NCBI RefSeq assembly: GCF_003026285.1
Contig: NZ_PYOD01000002.1
Span: forward strand, 868,001-932,000
Source: Photobacterium profundum
GTDB taxonomy: Bacteria > Pseudomonadota > Gammaproteobacteria > Enterobacterales > Vibrionaceae
DNA length: 64,000 nucleotides
Direction: 5' to 3'
In this document: piece by piece, positions 53,297 to 61,836 of the stretch
Position numbering within the stretch: the stretch's first letter is position 1
Layout: every line of letters starts with the position of its first letter
The notes under the pieces: generated by a model
Seen by the model: the letters and a program-made list of their open reading frames with translations, nothing else
Databases searched by the model: none
Told to the model about the DNA's origin: nothing
Position numbers and translations under genes: made by a program

Positions 53297-54550
53297 ATGA
53301 ACATTGTTGATCGTTTCTTACATTACACCCGCATTAATACGACAACGAGCCGTGAGAAAGGTGCTGCTGGTATCATGCCTTCTTCTGATGGTCAGATGGA
53401 ATTGGCGCAATTATTGGCGAAAGAACTCGATGCGTTAGGTATGGAAAATATTGTGTTGCGTGATACCGCAATTCTTACTGCCACCTTGCCTGCAAATATT
53501 CCTTCAGTTCAAGGAGCTAAACCTATTCCGACGGTCTCATTTTTTGCTCATTTAGATACCAGTGCCGAGCAAGCGAATGACACCCATGCACAAATTGTTT
53601 GCTATCAAGGTGGTGATATTTGCTTGAATTCGGCATTGGATATTGTGCTTAAAGAAAGCGAGTTCCCAGAACTAGCAAACTACGTTGGTGATGATATTCT
53701 AGTGACCGATGGTACTAGCTTGTTAGGTGCCGATGACAAAGCCGCTATTGCCGCCATCATGCACGCATTACAGGTGTTAAAAGCCAATCCAGAGGTTCCA
53801 CACGGTACAGTTAAAGTGGCATTTTTACCGGACGAAGAACAAGGGTTACGTGGCGCAAAAGCTTTTGATGTTGAAGGCTTTGGTGCTGATTTCGGTTATA
53901 CCTTAGATTGCTGCGGGATCGGTGAATTTGTACATGAAAACTGGAATGCGGGTAATGCGGTTGTGACGTTTACTGGGCAATCTGCTCACCCTATGTCAGC
54001 CAAAGGAAAGCTCAAAAACTCGTTATTGATGGCACACCAATTTATTAGCATGTTACCCGCAGGGGAAGCACCACAGTATACCGATGGACGAGAAGGGTAT
54101 TACTGGGTGAAAGAAATGGCGGGTAATAGTGCAAAAACGATACTGAAGATGGACATCCGTGATTTTTCTCAGGAAGGTTATCGCGACCGCATGCGCTTTT
54201 TACAAAATTTGTCAGACAGTTGTGGCAAGCTGTGGGGTGAATCTGCAATTTCCATTCAATTGGATGATCGTTACGAAAATGTGGCAAATAGCTTAGAAGG
54301 TGAAGCGAGTTTTCCTATTGATATCGCGAAAGAAGCTTATGCACGAAACGTCATTGCGATGAAAGCGATCCCTATGCGTGGTGGTTACGATGGTGCAGTT
54401 CTATCGCAAAAAGGTTTACCATGCCCGAATATTTTTACTGGTGCCCATAATTTTCATTCGATTTATGAATACCTACCTGTGAAATCTTTGCAGGCCGCGA
54501 GTGATGTGGTGATTGAAGTGATTAAGATTACCGCAGAACGTCATCAGTAA
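53297..54550 (+). CDS. pepT: Peptidase T-like aminotripeptidase (M20B)
   Basis: The 417-residue protein has the M20B zinc-site residues: His85 and Asp87 in FFAHLDTS, Asp146 in LLGADDKAA, Glu180-Glu181 in PDEEQG, Asp204 in YTLDCCG, and the C-terminal His in TGAHNFHSIYE. It trims N-terminal residues from tripeptides in the cytoplasm. An oddity is TLDCCGIGEF: the family usually has DGG after the metal-binding Asp, and here both glycines are cysteines (205-206). The ATG at 53297 has TTGGAG upstream; the earlier TTG is not preferred. Length matches E. coli PepT (408). It is followed by a duplicated terminator. Confidence 0.87.
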   Translation: MNIVDRFLHYTRINTTTSREKGAAGIMPSSDGQMELAQLLAKELDALGMENIVLRDTAILTATLPANIPSVQGAKPIPTVSFFAHLDTSAEQANDTHAQIVCYQGGDICLNSALDIVLKESEFPELANYVGDDILVTDGTSLLGADDKAAIAAIMHALQVLKANPEVPHGTVKVAFLPDEEQGLRGAKAFDVEGFGADFGYTLDCCGIGEFVHENWNAGNAVVTFTGQSAHPMSAKGKLKNSLLMAHQFISMLPAGEAPQYTDGREGYYWVKEMAGNSAKTILKMDIRDFSQEGYRDRMRFLQNLSDSCGKLWGESAISIQLDDRYENVANSLEGEASFPIDIAKEAYARNVIAMKAIPMRGGYDGAVLSQKGLPCPNIFTGAHNFHSIYEYLPVKSLQAASDVVIEVIKITAERHQ

Positions 54551-54564
54551 ATCTAATCAGACCT

Positions 54565-54604
54565 AAAAAAGAGCATGTAATCGAATGATTACATGCTCTT
54601 TTTT
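54565..54604. terminator. Terminator, copy B of a duplicated hairpin
   Basis: An 18-bp perfect stem (AAAAAAGAGCATGTAATC and its complement) around GAAT. Almost identical to copy A at 50505, which ends the DUF3157-like gene. Confidence 0.9.
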
Positions 54605-54645
54605 GAATTGAAAAATCGATTTGTTCAGTCGTTACAGTATTTCTG

Positions 54646-55515
54646 TTATTGCAGTGTTGAAATGTACTGCACAACAACGTTTTTAACGAACTCTTGATTA
54701 TCTTTTGCTGTTGTAGGGTCGTACTTGCCGCCATTCGTTAGGTTATTTGATAACACGCGAATGCCAAGAAATGGCACTTGGTACGCTTCAGCAATAAGTG
54801 CTGCTGACGCTGTCTCCATCTCTTCTACACTGGTACCAAAGTTTTTGTGTAGCCAGTTCATACGGTCGATTTCATTATTCCAGAAGTTTGCTGAACCAAT
54901 AGTCCCCTCAACCACTTTGCCACGCTTATAACTATCTTTAACTGCATGCGCAGCAGCGAGAAGTTCAGGGCTGCCTTCGTAGTAACGAATTTTTTCGGCA
55001 TCTGAACTTTCACCAGCACTACCAGATGAGGCCATTACGTCCATTGGAATCCAATTAAATGGGTCTGAACCTTGGCCTTCTGCTGTGATCGGTGTTTTTA
55101 AGTTGCCCACATTCACGGAACGTTTACCCAATACAATGTCGCCTACATTCAGTGATTTATCATGGCCACCAGATGTACCCTGATTAATAATTGCACGTGG
55201 ATTATAGCGCTCAATGGCAACAGCAGTTGCAGCAGCAGTATTCTCAACGCCTTTACTCGTTTGAGTTACTACGATTGGGTAACCATTGAGATCACCAATA
55301 TAAAACGTGAAGTTACCCGTGCTTTCAATTTTTACGTTGCTCAGTAAACCTGCAAAATATTCAGCCTCAATTGGCATAGGTCCTTGAATCAAAATCGGCT
55401 GTTTTGGCGCAGTATGAGAAGGAACTGACACACTCTTCATTGTGCTTGCAGTCGCAAATGATGTAAATAGCAGTATAAAAAGCGTTACAAGCAGTTTTTG
55501 GGGCATGGCGAACAT
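54646..55515 (-). CDS. Exported MTAN-like nucleosidase/nucleoside phosphorylase
   Basis: The 289-residue protein has a signal peptide (MFAMPQKLLVTLFILLFTSFATA) and a phosphorylase/MTA-SAH-nucleosidase domain: IEAEYFAGLL, INQGTSGGHDKSLNVGDIVLG near residue 115, and VEEMETASAALIAEAYQVPFLGIRVLSN near 230, with the Glu-Met-Glu catalytic/ribose-binding motif. The usual enzyme is cytoplasmic and hydrolyses methylthioadenosine or S-adenosylhomocysteine; an exported form could salvage extracellular nucleosides. The ATG at 55515 has AGGAAG eight bases upstream. It stands alone, converging on pepT. Confidence 0.82.
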   Translation of the reverse strand: MFAMPQKLLVTLFILLFTSFATASTMKSVSVPSHTAPKQPILIQGPMPIEAEYFAGLLSNVKIESTGNFTFYIGDLNGYPIVVTQTSKGVENTAAATAVAIERYNPRAIINQGTSGGHDKSLNVGDIVLGKRSVNVGNLKTPITAEGQGSDPFNWIPMDVMASSGSAGESSDAEKIRYYEGSPELLAAAHAVKDSYKRGKVVEGTIGSANFWNNEIDRMNWLHKNFGTSVEEMETASAALIAEAYQVPFLGIRVLSNNLTNGGKYDPTTAKDNQEFVKNVVVQYISTLQ

Positions 55516-55820
55516 TGTTCGTACTTCCTGTTTATGGGTTATAAGGGGGTATGAATAAAAATATAATGAGCTGTAATTTTTAAAGGAATATATAATGCGC
55601 AAACGATTGCGTCAAGGGTATTGAGCAGAGAAATATTTGTCATTAAAGGCTTATACCAAGTATAAACTATTATAAATTAAGCTAATGTTTTTATTATTCG
55701 TCATGGAGTTATTTATATATTACTAAACCAGTGTTGATATTGTTTGGAAGGTAAGTGAGTTGATTTTCATACGTCAAGGTAATTGAATGTATTTTAATAT
55801 TTATATCTCGTATGTGAAAG
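55516..55820. other. Gene-free AT-rich region
   Basis: About 300 bases between the exported nucleosidase start and the terminator of the carbamoyltransferase. It must hold the leftward promoter of the nucleosidase gene. I see no other gene or repeat. Confidence 0.45.
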
Positions 55821-55850
55821 AAAAAGGAAACGATATTATCGCTTCCTTTT
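55821..55850. terminator. Terminator after the putrescine carbamoyltransferase gene
   Basis: AAAAAGGAA, CGATA and TATCG, TTCCTTTT form a stem of about 13 bp with one bulge, ending leftward in T residues. Confidence 0.75.
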
Positions 55851-55875
55851 ATTGTCTATGGTGTTGAGGTGGTAT

Positions 55876-56922
55876 TTATATTGTTTTTAAGAAACTTTCA
55901 ATTTTCATTTTGTGTTCGGCCAGTGTTTCTTGGCTTGGTTGCTTAATATGATTGTGAGTGAAGTAAACTAGCAGTGCCATTTGGGCTGTTAGGCGGTTTT
56001 CTGCTTCATCAAAAATAACAGAGCGTGGTGACTCCATCACTTCTCGAGTACATTCGCGTTGATCATTGGCTGGTAAGCAGTGCATGAACATTGCATCTGG
56101 TCCTGCTTTTTCCATCATGGTTTCAGTTACAACGTAATCAGGGATAAACGTTGAAAGACGGATATCTTTTTCATCTTCTTGACCAAACCAGTAGAAGCTA
56201 TCGGCTACAATAATGTCACAGCCAGCAACTTCGTCAGTATTATCGGTAATAACGAGCTTACCGTTAGATGTTTCACAGTTGTCTAAAGCAATATCGACCC
56301 ACTTCTGCGGTGCTTTAAAACGTTCAGGGCAGATATGTTTGAAGGTCATGCCAAACTTAGTACATGCAAACATCAGCGAAGAGGCAACGTTGGTGGCATC
56401 ACCCACAAAGGCAACCGTTAAATCACTAAGCGTTTTACCTTCAGGTAGGTGCTCAAGCATGGTAAATAAATCTGCCATAATTTGAGTTGGGTGTAACCAG
56501 TCACATAAACCATTGATAACGGGAACAGTTGCTTGTTCAGCTAAGCCTGCAACCGTGCTGTGATCATCAACACGCGCCATAATAACATCGACCATACGAG
56601 ACAATACTCGCGCTGTATCTTCAAGTGATTCTTTACCACCAAGGTGAATATCTTTTGGCGACAAGAATAAGGCATGGCCACCAAGCATTGTTGCGGCGGT
56701 TTCAAAAGAGACACGTGTTCGAGTTGAAGGTTGCTCGAAAATCATAGCAACAGATTTACCTTTGAATAGCTGGGGTAGTGCATTGTCATGGCGTGCTTGT
56801 TTTAGCATTGCCATTAGTTCAAGAATATCGTTTAACTCTTTTTTAGAGTAATCTTGAGTTTTCAGGAAATGACGTAAACCTTCTTTATTCAAATTAGTAG
56901 CGCTTGAAGATGGCGTTTTCAT
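55876..56922 (-). CDS. Putrescine carbamoyltransferase-like enzyme
   Basis: The 348-residue protein has the carbamoyl-phosphate loop QPSTRTRVSFE (near residue 65), HPTQ near 145 and HCLPANDQRE. In place of the ornithine-binding SMG loop found in the argF product of this window it has DSFYWFGQEDEKD, so it is unlikely to be an ornithine carbamoyltransferase. It has a long C-terminal helix tail (KMKIESFLKTI), also typical of putrescine carbamoyltransferases. With agmatine deiminase, antiporter and carbamate kinase encoded beside it, it should convert carbamoylputrescine plus phosphate to putrescine and carbamoyl phosphate, which feeds ATP formation. In Gram-positive bacteria this is the AguB/PtcA step. 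Confidence 0.83.
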   Translation of the reverse strand: MKTPSSSATNLNKEGLRHFLKTQDYSKKELNDILELMAMLKQARHDNALPQLFKGKSVAMIFEQPSTRTRVSFETAATMLGGHALFLSPKDIHLGGKESLEDTARVLSRMVDVIMARVDDHSTVAGLAEQATVPVINGLCDWLHPTQIMADLFTMLEHLPEGKTLSDLTVAFVGDATNVASSLMFACTKFGMTFKHICPERFKAPQKWVDIALDNCETSNGKLVITDNTDEVAGCDIIVADSFYWFGQEDEKDIRLSTFIPDYVVTETMMEKAGPDAMFMHCLPANDQRECTREVMESPRSVIFDEAENRLTAQMALLVYFTHNHIKQPSQETLAEHKMKIESFLKTI

Positions 56923-57232
56923 GATTTTTCCCTTCTAAATAACGGTTGTTGTCGAAACGCGTAATAAGTTACGACATGTAATAAGATGTTCTATCTATTC
57001 TTTATGTTTTTATTATGTGCTGGTTCGGTGATTAATTCTTAAACTAGAATCACTAATCGATTTGTTTTCAAATAAACGAAAAATGTTCATGGTATAAATC
57101 ACAAATAATTATTTGCTTGGCGATTAATAGTCGATAATTGATTCTGATGTTTAAATAGCGCTGTCTAAATATTTTGAATTATAAAAGACCTATTTTTATT
57201 AATGGTTATGGATAATAAATGCCAAGCAGCAG
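56923..57232. other. Gene-free region upstream of the carbamoyltransferase
   Basis: About 310 bases of AT-rich DNA that must hold the leftward promoter of the carbamoyltransferase gene. No operator for the TetR-type regulator is obvious. Confidence 0.45.
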
Positions 57233-57267
57233 AAAAACGCTTATAACCGTAGTTATAAACGTTTTTT
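57233..57267. terminator. Terminator after the TetR gene
   Basis: AAACG and TTATAAC pair with GTTATAA and CGTTT around CGTA, with one internal bulge, flanked by A/T runs. It stops leftward transcription after the TetR-type gene. Confidence 0.8.
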
Positions 57268-57285
57268 GCCAGGCTAAAAGTTGAC

Positions 57286-57909
57286 TTAGTGTGTGGTTAT
57301 TTCAATTGGTTTTCTTGGTAAATTTTTAGGAAGGTAAGTGCCTAAGTAGGCTTCTGTTAACGTGATCGCTTCACGTGCCATCTCTGGTGGAATACTGCCA
57401 TTTTCTCGGTAGTTCATTGAGTAAACTTTATCGGCTACTTGCAAAGCTATGGCAAAAATATTCACATTGGTAGGCAGCTCTGGCAATACGAAATATTGAC
57501 GATAAATTGCTTCGACATGTTCGGCCAGTAATAGGTCATTTTGTGCATCAGCATGGCGGATAGAAGCGTATATGTGCTGCCCAAGTAAAATGCGCTGAAC
57601 AAGCGGGTTCTCGCTGTAGTAACTGACAAACCCTTGCTCAATCATCCGGTTGATGTCACTCCAATGATGGATTCTTTCAGCGATGATAGAGTCCTGTAAG
57701 ACGTTTGTGAAATCAACGAAAATATCTTCCATCAATTCGTATATTAACGCTTCAATATTAGGGTAATGATGGTAAACGGTAGATGCTGCAATCGCGGCTT
57801 CTTTAGCGACATCATAAATAGAGATTGAGTTGACGTCACGATGAGCGACGAGATGAGTGATAGCTTTATGAATCCTTTTAAGCCTTTGATCTGTTGATTC
57901 CTTTTTCAT
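57286..57909 (-). CDS. TetR-family regulator, probable AguR
   Basis: The 207-residue protein has an N-terminal TetR helix-turn-helix (residues about 20-52: SISIYDVAKEAAIAASTVYHHY) and a ligand-binding C-terminal domain of all-helical type. In Pseudomonas aeruginosa the TetR-type AguR represses agmatine genes and is released by agmatine and carbamoylputrescine (established knowledge). Here the gene lies within the agmatine-deiminase cluster, downstream of carbamate kinase, so an AguR-like role is likely. The ligand may be agmatine or carbamoylputrescine. There is no clear operator in the adjacent promoters. Confidence 0.8.
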   Translation of the reverse strand: MKKESTDQRLKRIHKAITHLVAHRDVNSISIYDVAKEAAIAASTVYHHYPNIEALIYELMEDIFVDFTNVLQDSIIAERIHHWSDINRMIEQGFVSYYSENPLVQRILLGQHIYASIRHADAQNDLLLAEHVEAIYRQYFVLPELPTNVNIFAIALQVADKVYSMNYRENGSIPPEMAREAITLTEAYLGTYLPKNLPRKPIEITTH

Positions 57910-57999
57910 CTCGACCTCTTATTTTTTTTGTACATATCCAGATTATTTGAGCCACTATTATTCTTATATTGTGCTTGCGCTTTTTTTAGGTAACGGCCA

Positions 58000-58914
58000 T
58001 TAAGCTCGAATGTGTGTGCCAGATTGATCCATCATTATTTCGTATGCCTTATGTAATGAGCCGATATGGCCTGTGCCTAACGTCTCTAAGGCAAATTCAC
58101 AGCAAGCATCGACTTTGGGTGCCATAGAACCAGCTGCAAAGGTGTATTGGTTCAGTTCTTTAACGGTTACATGTTGAAGAGGCTTTTCAGTTGGTGTCCC
58201 CCAATCAACACACACATTGTCACCATCCGTTAAGATCAAAAAGTGCTGTGCACCAAGCTCTTTTGCCAGCATCGCTGCTGAAAGGTCTTTATCAATAACG
58301 GCTTCGATACCATCGTAACCATTTGACGTTTTAATCACTGGGCAACCACCGCCACCGCAGCATATAACGGTATGATCTGCCGCTAATAAAGTACGAATGC
58401 TATCAAGTTCAAGTATATGTTGCGGTTTGGGGGATGGAACAACGCGGCGCCAGTACTGCCCATCTGGCTTTATTGTCCAACCAAATTGTTGTGCTTTATC
58501 TTCCGCTGTTTGTTGGTCATACACTGGGCCGATAAATTTATTTGGTTCTGCAAAAGCAGCGTCATTCTCATCGACAATTACTTGCGTTAATAGCGTGGTG
58601 AATTTTCCGTTGGGGGCAGATCGCTTTAATCCTTGTGCCATCATGTAGCCGATCATGCCTTGTGTTTCAGCGCCAAGCACATCCAACGGGTAGGGAGGAG
58701 CATCAGAGTAAGCTAAATTTTGTAGGGCTAATAATCCAACCTGAGGGCCGTTTCCATGCACGATAACGACTTGATATTCCTCACTCAACTTCGCTAATGC
58801 TTGTGTTGCGACGGCAATATTATTGAATTGATTGTCGTAGCTCATTAGCTCACCACGTTGCAATAAAGCATTTCCACCTACAGCAACAACAATGATTGGT
58901 TTGTTCTTTTTCAT
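58000..58914 (-). CDS. arcC: Carbamate kinase
   Basis: The 304-residue protein has the carbamate-kinase amino-acid-kinase fold: VVAVGGNAL near residue 8, VIVHGNGPQVG near 50, VICCGGGGCPV near 190 and VDACCEFALETLGTGHIGSLHKAYE near the C-terminus. It makes ATP and CO2/NH3 from carbamoyl phosphate, or the reverse. The ATG at 58914 has GGAGAG about seven bases upstream. Its place between TetR and the antiporter makes it the ATP-producing step of the agmatine route rather than arginine fermentation, since no arginine deiminase is present. Confidence 0.92.
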   Translation of the reverse strand: MKKNKPIIVVAVGGNALLQRGELMSYDNQFNNIAVATQALAKLSEEYQVVIVHGNGPQVGLLALQNLAYSDAPPYPLDVLGAETQGMIGYMMAQGLKRSAPNGKFTTLLTQVIVDENDAAFAEPNKFIGPVYDQQTAEDKAQQFGWTIKPDGQYWRRVVPSPKPQHILELDSIRTLLAADHTVICCGGGGCPVIKTSNGYDGIEAVIDKDLSAAMLAKELGAQHFLILTDGDNVCVDWGTPTEKPLQHVTVKELNQYTFAAGSMAPKVDACCEFALETLGTGHIGSLHKAYEIMMDQSGTHIRA

Positions 58915-59203
58915 GCCACTCTCCCTGTTTAATGATTTATCTAACAATATTGGTTGGCATAAAAAGTATCCCTTAATGGCATCTTATTCACTTGATCAGA
59001 ATCAATTTTATCGAATAAGAGGGATTGAGTAGCCATATCTGAATTTCAGGTCACGCCTTTATCATCATTAAAGGTGAACTCGTCGATAAGTGATTCTAAT
59101 AACGAAACAATGCTGCGTGGTCTGTTTAGATAATAACCAACACGTGAGAAGTCTTAGCAATAAAAATAAATATTATACGTTTGAATAACCATGGAGATGG
59201 ATT

Positions 59204-60622
59204 ATGGACACGCAAGCATCGACAGGAAAGATGGGGGTCACAAGTCTGGCTCTCTTTAGTTTATGCGCCGTTATTGTTGTCGATACATTAACGGCTTCAG
59301 CATCGATTGGGGTGAGCTCTATTGGCTGGTGGATTTTAACACTGGTTGTTTTTGTTATTCCTTATGGATTAATTACCTCTGAATTAAGTACAACCTACCC
59401 CGGTGAAGGGGGGATTTATGATTGGGTAAAAAAAGCCTTTGGTTATAAATGGGCAGTAAGAACAACATGGTTTTACTGGATAAATGTCGGGTTATGGATG
59501 CCTGCTGTTTATATTATGTTTGCGGGTATGTTTTCTGAATTATTTTTCCCTGGCTTATCTTTATTCTGGCAAGTTGTTATTTGTATTGTACTAACATGGT
59601 TAACGATCTGGATTTGTAATGTATCGGTCGATGTGGGTGTATGGGTTACAAATATTGGTGCAATACTGAAAATAGCGGTTATTTCTGTATTGGGTTTCGG
59701 TGGTTTTATTTACGCCGCTAAACATGGTGTTGCGAATGAATTTAGCTTTTCCGCCATGATGCCAAGCTTAGATACTGGGGTCGCCTTTCTGCCTGCATTG
59801 GTGTTTAACTTGATGGGCTTCGAGCTTGTCGCTACCATGACTAAAGAAATGAAAGATGTACGTGACATGCCCAAAGCCATTTTCCTTGCCGCAATAATTA
59901 CAGCCTTTCTTTATGTGTTTGGTACTGTTGGTATTTTGATGGCATTGCCTGTTCAAGATATTGGTTTAGTTGCTGGTATTATCGATACGTTACGTAAACT
60001 GTTTGGTGACGGTGATTTTGGTCAGATGATGGTCTACATTATCGGCACAATGGCACTGCTGACCTTCATTGGTAACATGGTGACATGGACAATGGGCGCA
60101 AGCCGAGCAGCAGCAGAAGCCGCAAGTGAAGGCGAACTGCCTGATGTCGTAGGTAAGATGTCTGAAAAGCATGATACCCCTATCGGTGCTAATAATATTA
60201 CCGGTGCACTCTCGACTGCAGTTATCTTAGCGTATGCCATCTTTGCCCAAAGCAGTGATGAATTATTCTGGTCAGTGTTTGCATTCTCAAGCTGTATTTT
60301 CCTTTTACCTTATTTATTCATGTTCCCGTCGTATTTGAAGTTACGTATTAGTGATAGTCAATGTGAGCGTCCTTTCCGTGTACCTGGTGGTATGGGGGTG
60401 CAGTGGTTATTAAGCACAGTGTGTTTCCTTACTATTGCGCAGGCTGTTGTATTGTTTATTTTCCCTGATTTGATTTCGCTCTCCGTTAATTGGACCTATA
60501 GCGCGCCTGTATTAATTGGTGTGTTGCTGACTATTGCGATTGGTGAATATTTATTGAAGCTGGCTATAGCGAAGAAAAAACAAGCCAATAAATCACAAGA
60601 TTACCAAGAACATACTGCATAG
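59204..60622 (+). CDS. APC-family antiporter, probable agmatine/putrescine exchanger
   Basis: The 472-residue protein has twelve membrane helices and the APC pattern (ALFSLCAVIVVDTLTASASIG near residue 16, and PYGLITSELSTTYPGEGGIYDWVKKAFG near 53, read in parts). It belongs to the AguD/YjeM-like glutamate:GABA-type antiporters, which exchange a substrate for its decarboxylated or deiminated product. It is adjacent to agmatine deiminase and carbamate kinase, so agmatine uptake in exchange for putrescine is the best inference. It starts the rightward unit, diverging from the carbamate kinase, and the agmatine deiminase gene follows after 33 bases. Confidence 0.8.
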   Translation: MDTQASTGKMGVTSLALFSLCAVIVVDTLTASASIGVSSIGWWILTLVVFVIPYGLITSELSTTYPGEGGIYDWVKKAFGYKWAVRTTWFYWINVGLWMPAVYIMFAGMFSELFFPGLSLFWQVVICIVLTWLTIWICNVSVDVGVWVTNIGAILKIAVISVLGFGGFIYAAKHGVANEFSFSAMMPSLDTGVAFLPALVFNLMGFELVATMTKEMKDVRDMPKAIFLAAIITAFLYVFGTVGILMALPVQDIGLVAGIIDTLRKLFGDGDFGQMMVYIIGTMALLTFIGNMVTWTMGASRAAAEAASEGELPDVVGKMSEKHDTPIGANNITGALSTAVILAYAIFAQSSDELFWSVFAFSSCIFLLPYLFMFPSYLKLRISDSQCERPFRVPGGMGVQWLLSTVCFLTIAQAVVLFIFPDLISLSVNWTYSAPVLIGVLLTIAIGEYLLKLAIAKKKQANKSQDYQEHTA

Positions 60623-60655
60623 CGATGGTATATATAAATTATAAAGGTGAATATC

Positions 60656-61747
60656 ATGACTAAACAATTAAGCACAAACCCAAAGCAAGATGGATTTAGA
60701 ATGCCAGCAGAGCACGAACCTCAATCTGCTATATGGATGGCATGGCCAGAGCGTACCGATAATTGGCGTTATGGCGCAAAACCAGCACAAGCAACATTTG
60801 TAGAAGTTGCCAAAGCCATTGCGAAAACAACACCGGTTACTATGGTAGTGAGTGCCGAGCAGTTTGAAAATGCCCGCGTAGTATTGCCAAGTTATATTCA
60901 GGTACTAGAAATGAGTACCGATGATTCTTGGATGCGCGATATTGGTCCTTCGTATGTGGTGAATGATCATGGTGAACGACGCGGTGTTGATTGGCACTTT
61001 AATGCGTGGGGCGGATTGGTTGATGGGCTCTATTTCCCATGGGATAAAGACGACGCAGTCGCACGAAAAGTGTGTGAAACGTTAGGCGATGATAGTTATC
61101 GTGCTCCTATCGTACTAGAAGGTGGCTCTATTCATGTGGATGGTGAAGGAACGTTATACACCACTGAAGAATGCTTGCTTCACCCAAGCCGTAATCCCGA
61201 TTTAACTCGGGAAGAGATTGAAGATGTACTGAAAGCAAACCTCTCTATTGAGAAGGTAATATGGATTCCCCAAGGCTTGTATAACGATGAGACTAACGGT
61301 CACGTTGATAACTTGATTCACGTTGTACGCCCAGGTGAAATTGCACTGACATGGTGTGATGATGAAACGGATCCTCAGTATATTATTTCACGAAAAGCGA
61401 TGGACGTATTATTAACCGAGACTGATGCCAAAGGTCGCCAGATTAAAATTCATAAACTACCGATGCCGGGCCCACTGTATATTTCAGAAGATGAAGCGAA
61501 TGGTGTTGATGTATCAGAAGGGATGGAGCGAGTACCGGGTGAGCGTTTAGCAGGATCTTATGCAAACTACCTGATTTCAAATAAACATGTTATTTATCCG
61601 TTATTGGACGAAGTACATGATAAAGACGTCGCGATGCTGCTAGCTGATTTATATCCAAACTATGAAGTAACGGGTGTGAATGCGCGTGAAATATTATTGG
61701 GTGGCGGAAATATTCACTGTATTACCCAACAAATCCCTAAGGTTTAA
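60656..61747 (+). CDS. aguA: Agmatine deiminase
   Basis: The 363-residue protein matches AguA: RMPAEHEPQSAIWMAWPERTDNW at the start, STDDSWMRDIGPSYVV near residue 88, NAWGG, EGGSIHVDGEGTL near 157 and GHVDNLIHVV near 215. The catalytic cysteine is Cys355 in LLGGGNIHCITQQ. It hydrolyses agmatine to carbamoylputrescine and ammonia. Co-encoded with putrescine carbamoyltransferase and carbamate kinase, it makes an ATP-yielding agmatine route. The ATG at 60656 has AAAGGTG upstream and is preferred to an earlier in-frame TTG. Confidence 0.93.
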   Translation: MTKQLSTNPKQDGFRMPAEHEPQSAIWMAWPERTDNWRYGAKPAQATFVEVAKAIAKTTPVTMVVSAEQFENARVVLPSYIQVLEMSTDDSWMRDIGPSYVVNDHGERRGVDWHFNAWGGLVDGLYFPWDKDDAVARKVCETLGDDSYRAPIVLEGGSIHVDGEGTLYTTEECLLHPSRNPDLTREEIEDVLKANLSIEKVIWIPQGLYNDETNGHVDNLIHVVRPGEIALTWCDDETDPQYIISRKAMDVLLTETDAKGRQIKIHKLPMPGPLYISEDEANGVDVSEGMERVPGERLAGSYANYLISNKHVIYPLLDEVHDKDVAMLLADLYPNYEVTGVNAREILLGGGNIHCITQQIPKV

Positions 61748-61785
61748 TAAAGTAAGCTATTCGTCGTTGATAAGATAAAGTGAAT

Positions 61786-61817
61786 AAAAAAGAGAGAGCA
61801 ATTGGCTCTCTCTTTTT
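61786..61817. terminator. Bidirectional terminator between aguA and yhjX-like genes
   Basis: AAAAAGAGAGAGC pairs with GCTCTCTCTTTTT around a 5-base loop. It serves both converging genes. Confidence 0.9.
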
Positions 61818-61836
61818 GTTTTCTTACTGTGAATGA

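Noticed and set aside
58990-59006. TTGAT..ATCAA short palindrome in the carbamate kinase/antiporter gap as an AguR operator
   Set aside because: The arms are only five bases and are common in AT-rich DNA; no second copy before the other cluster genes.
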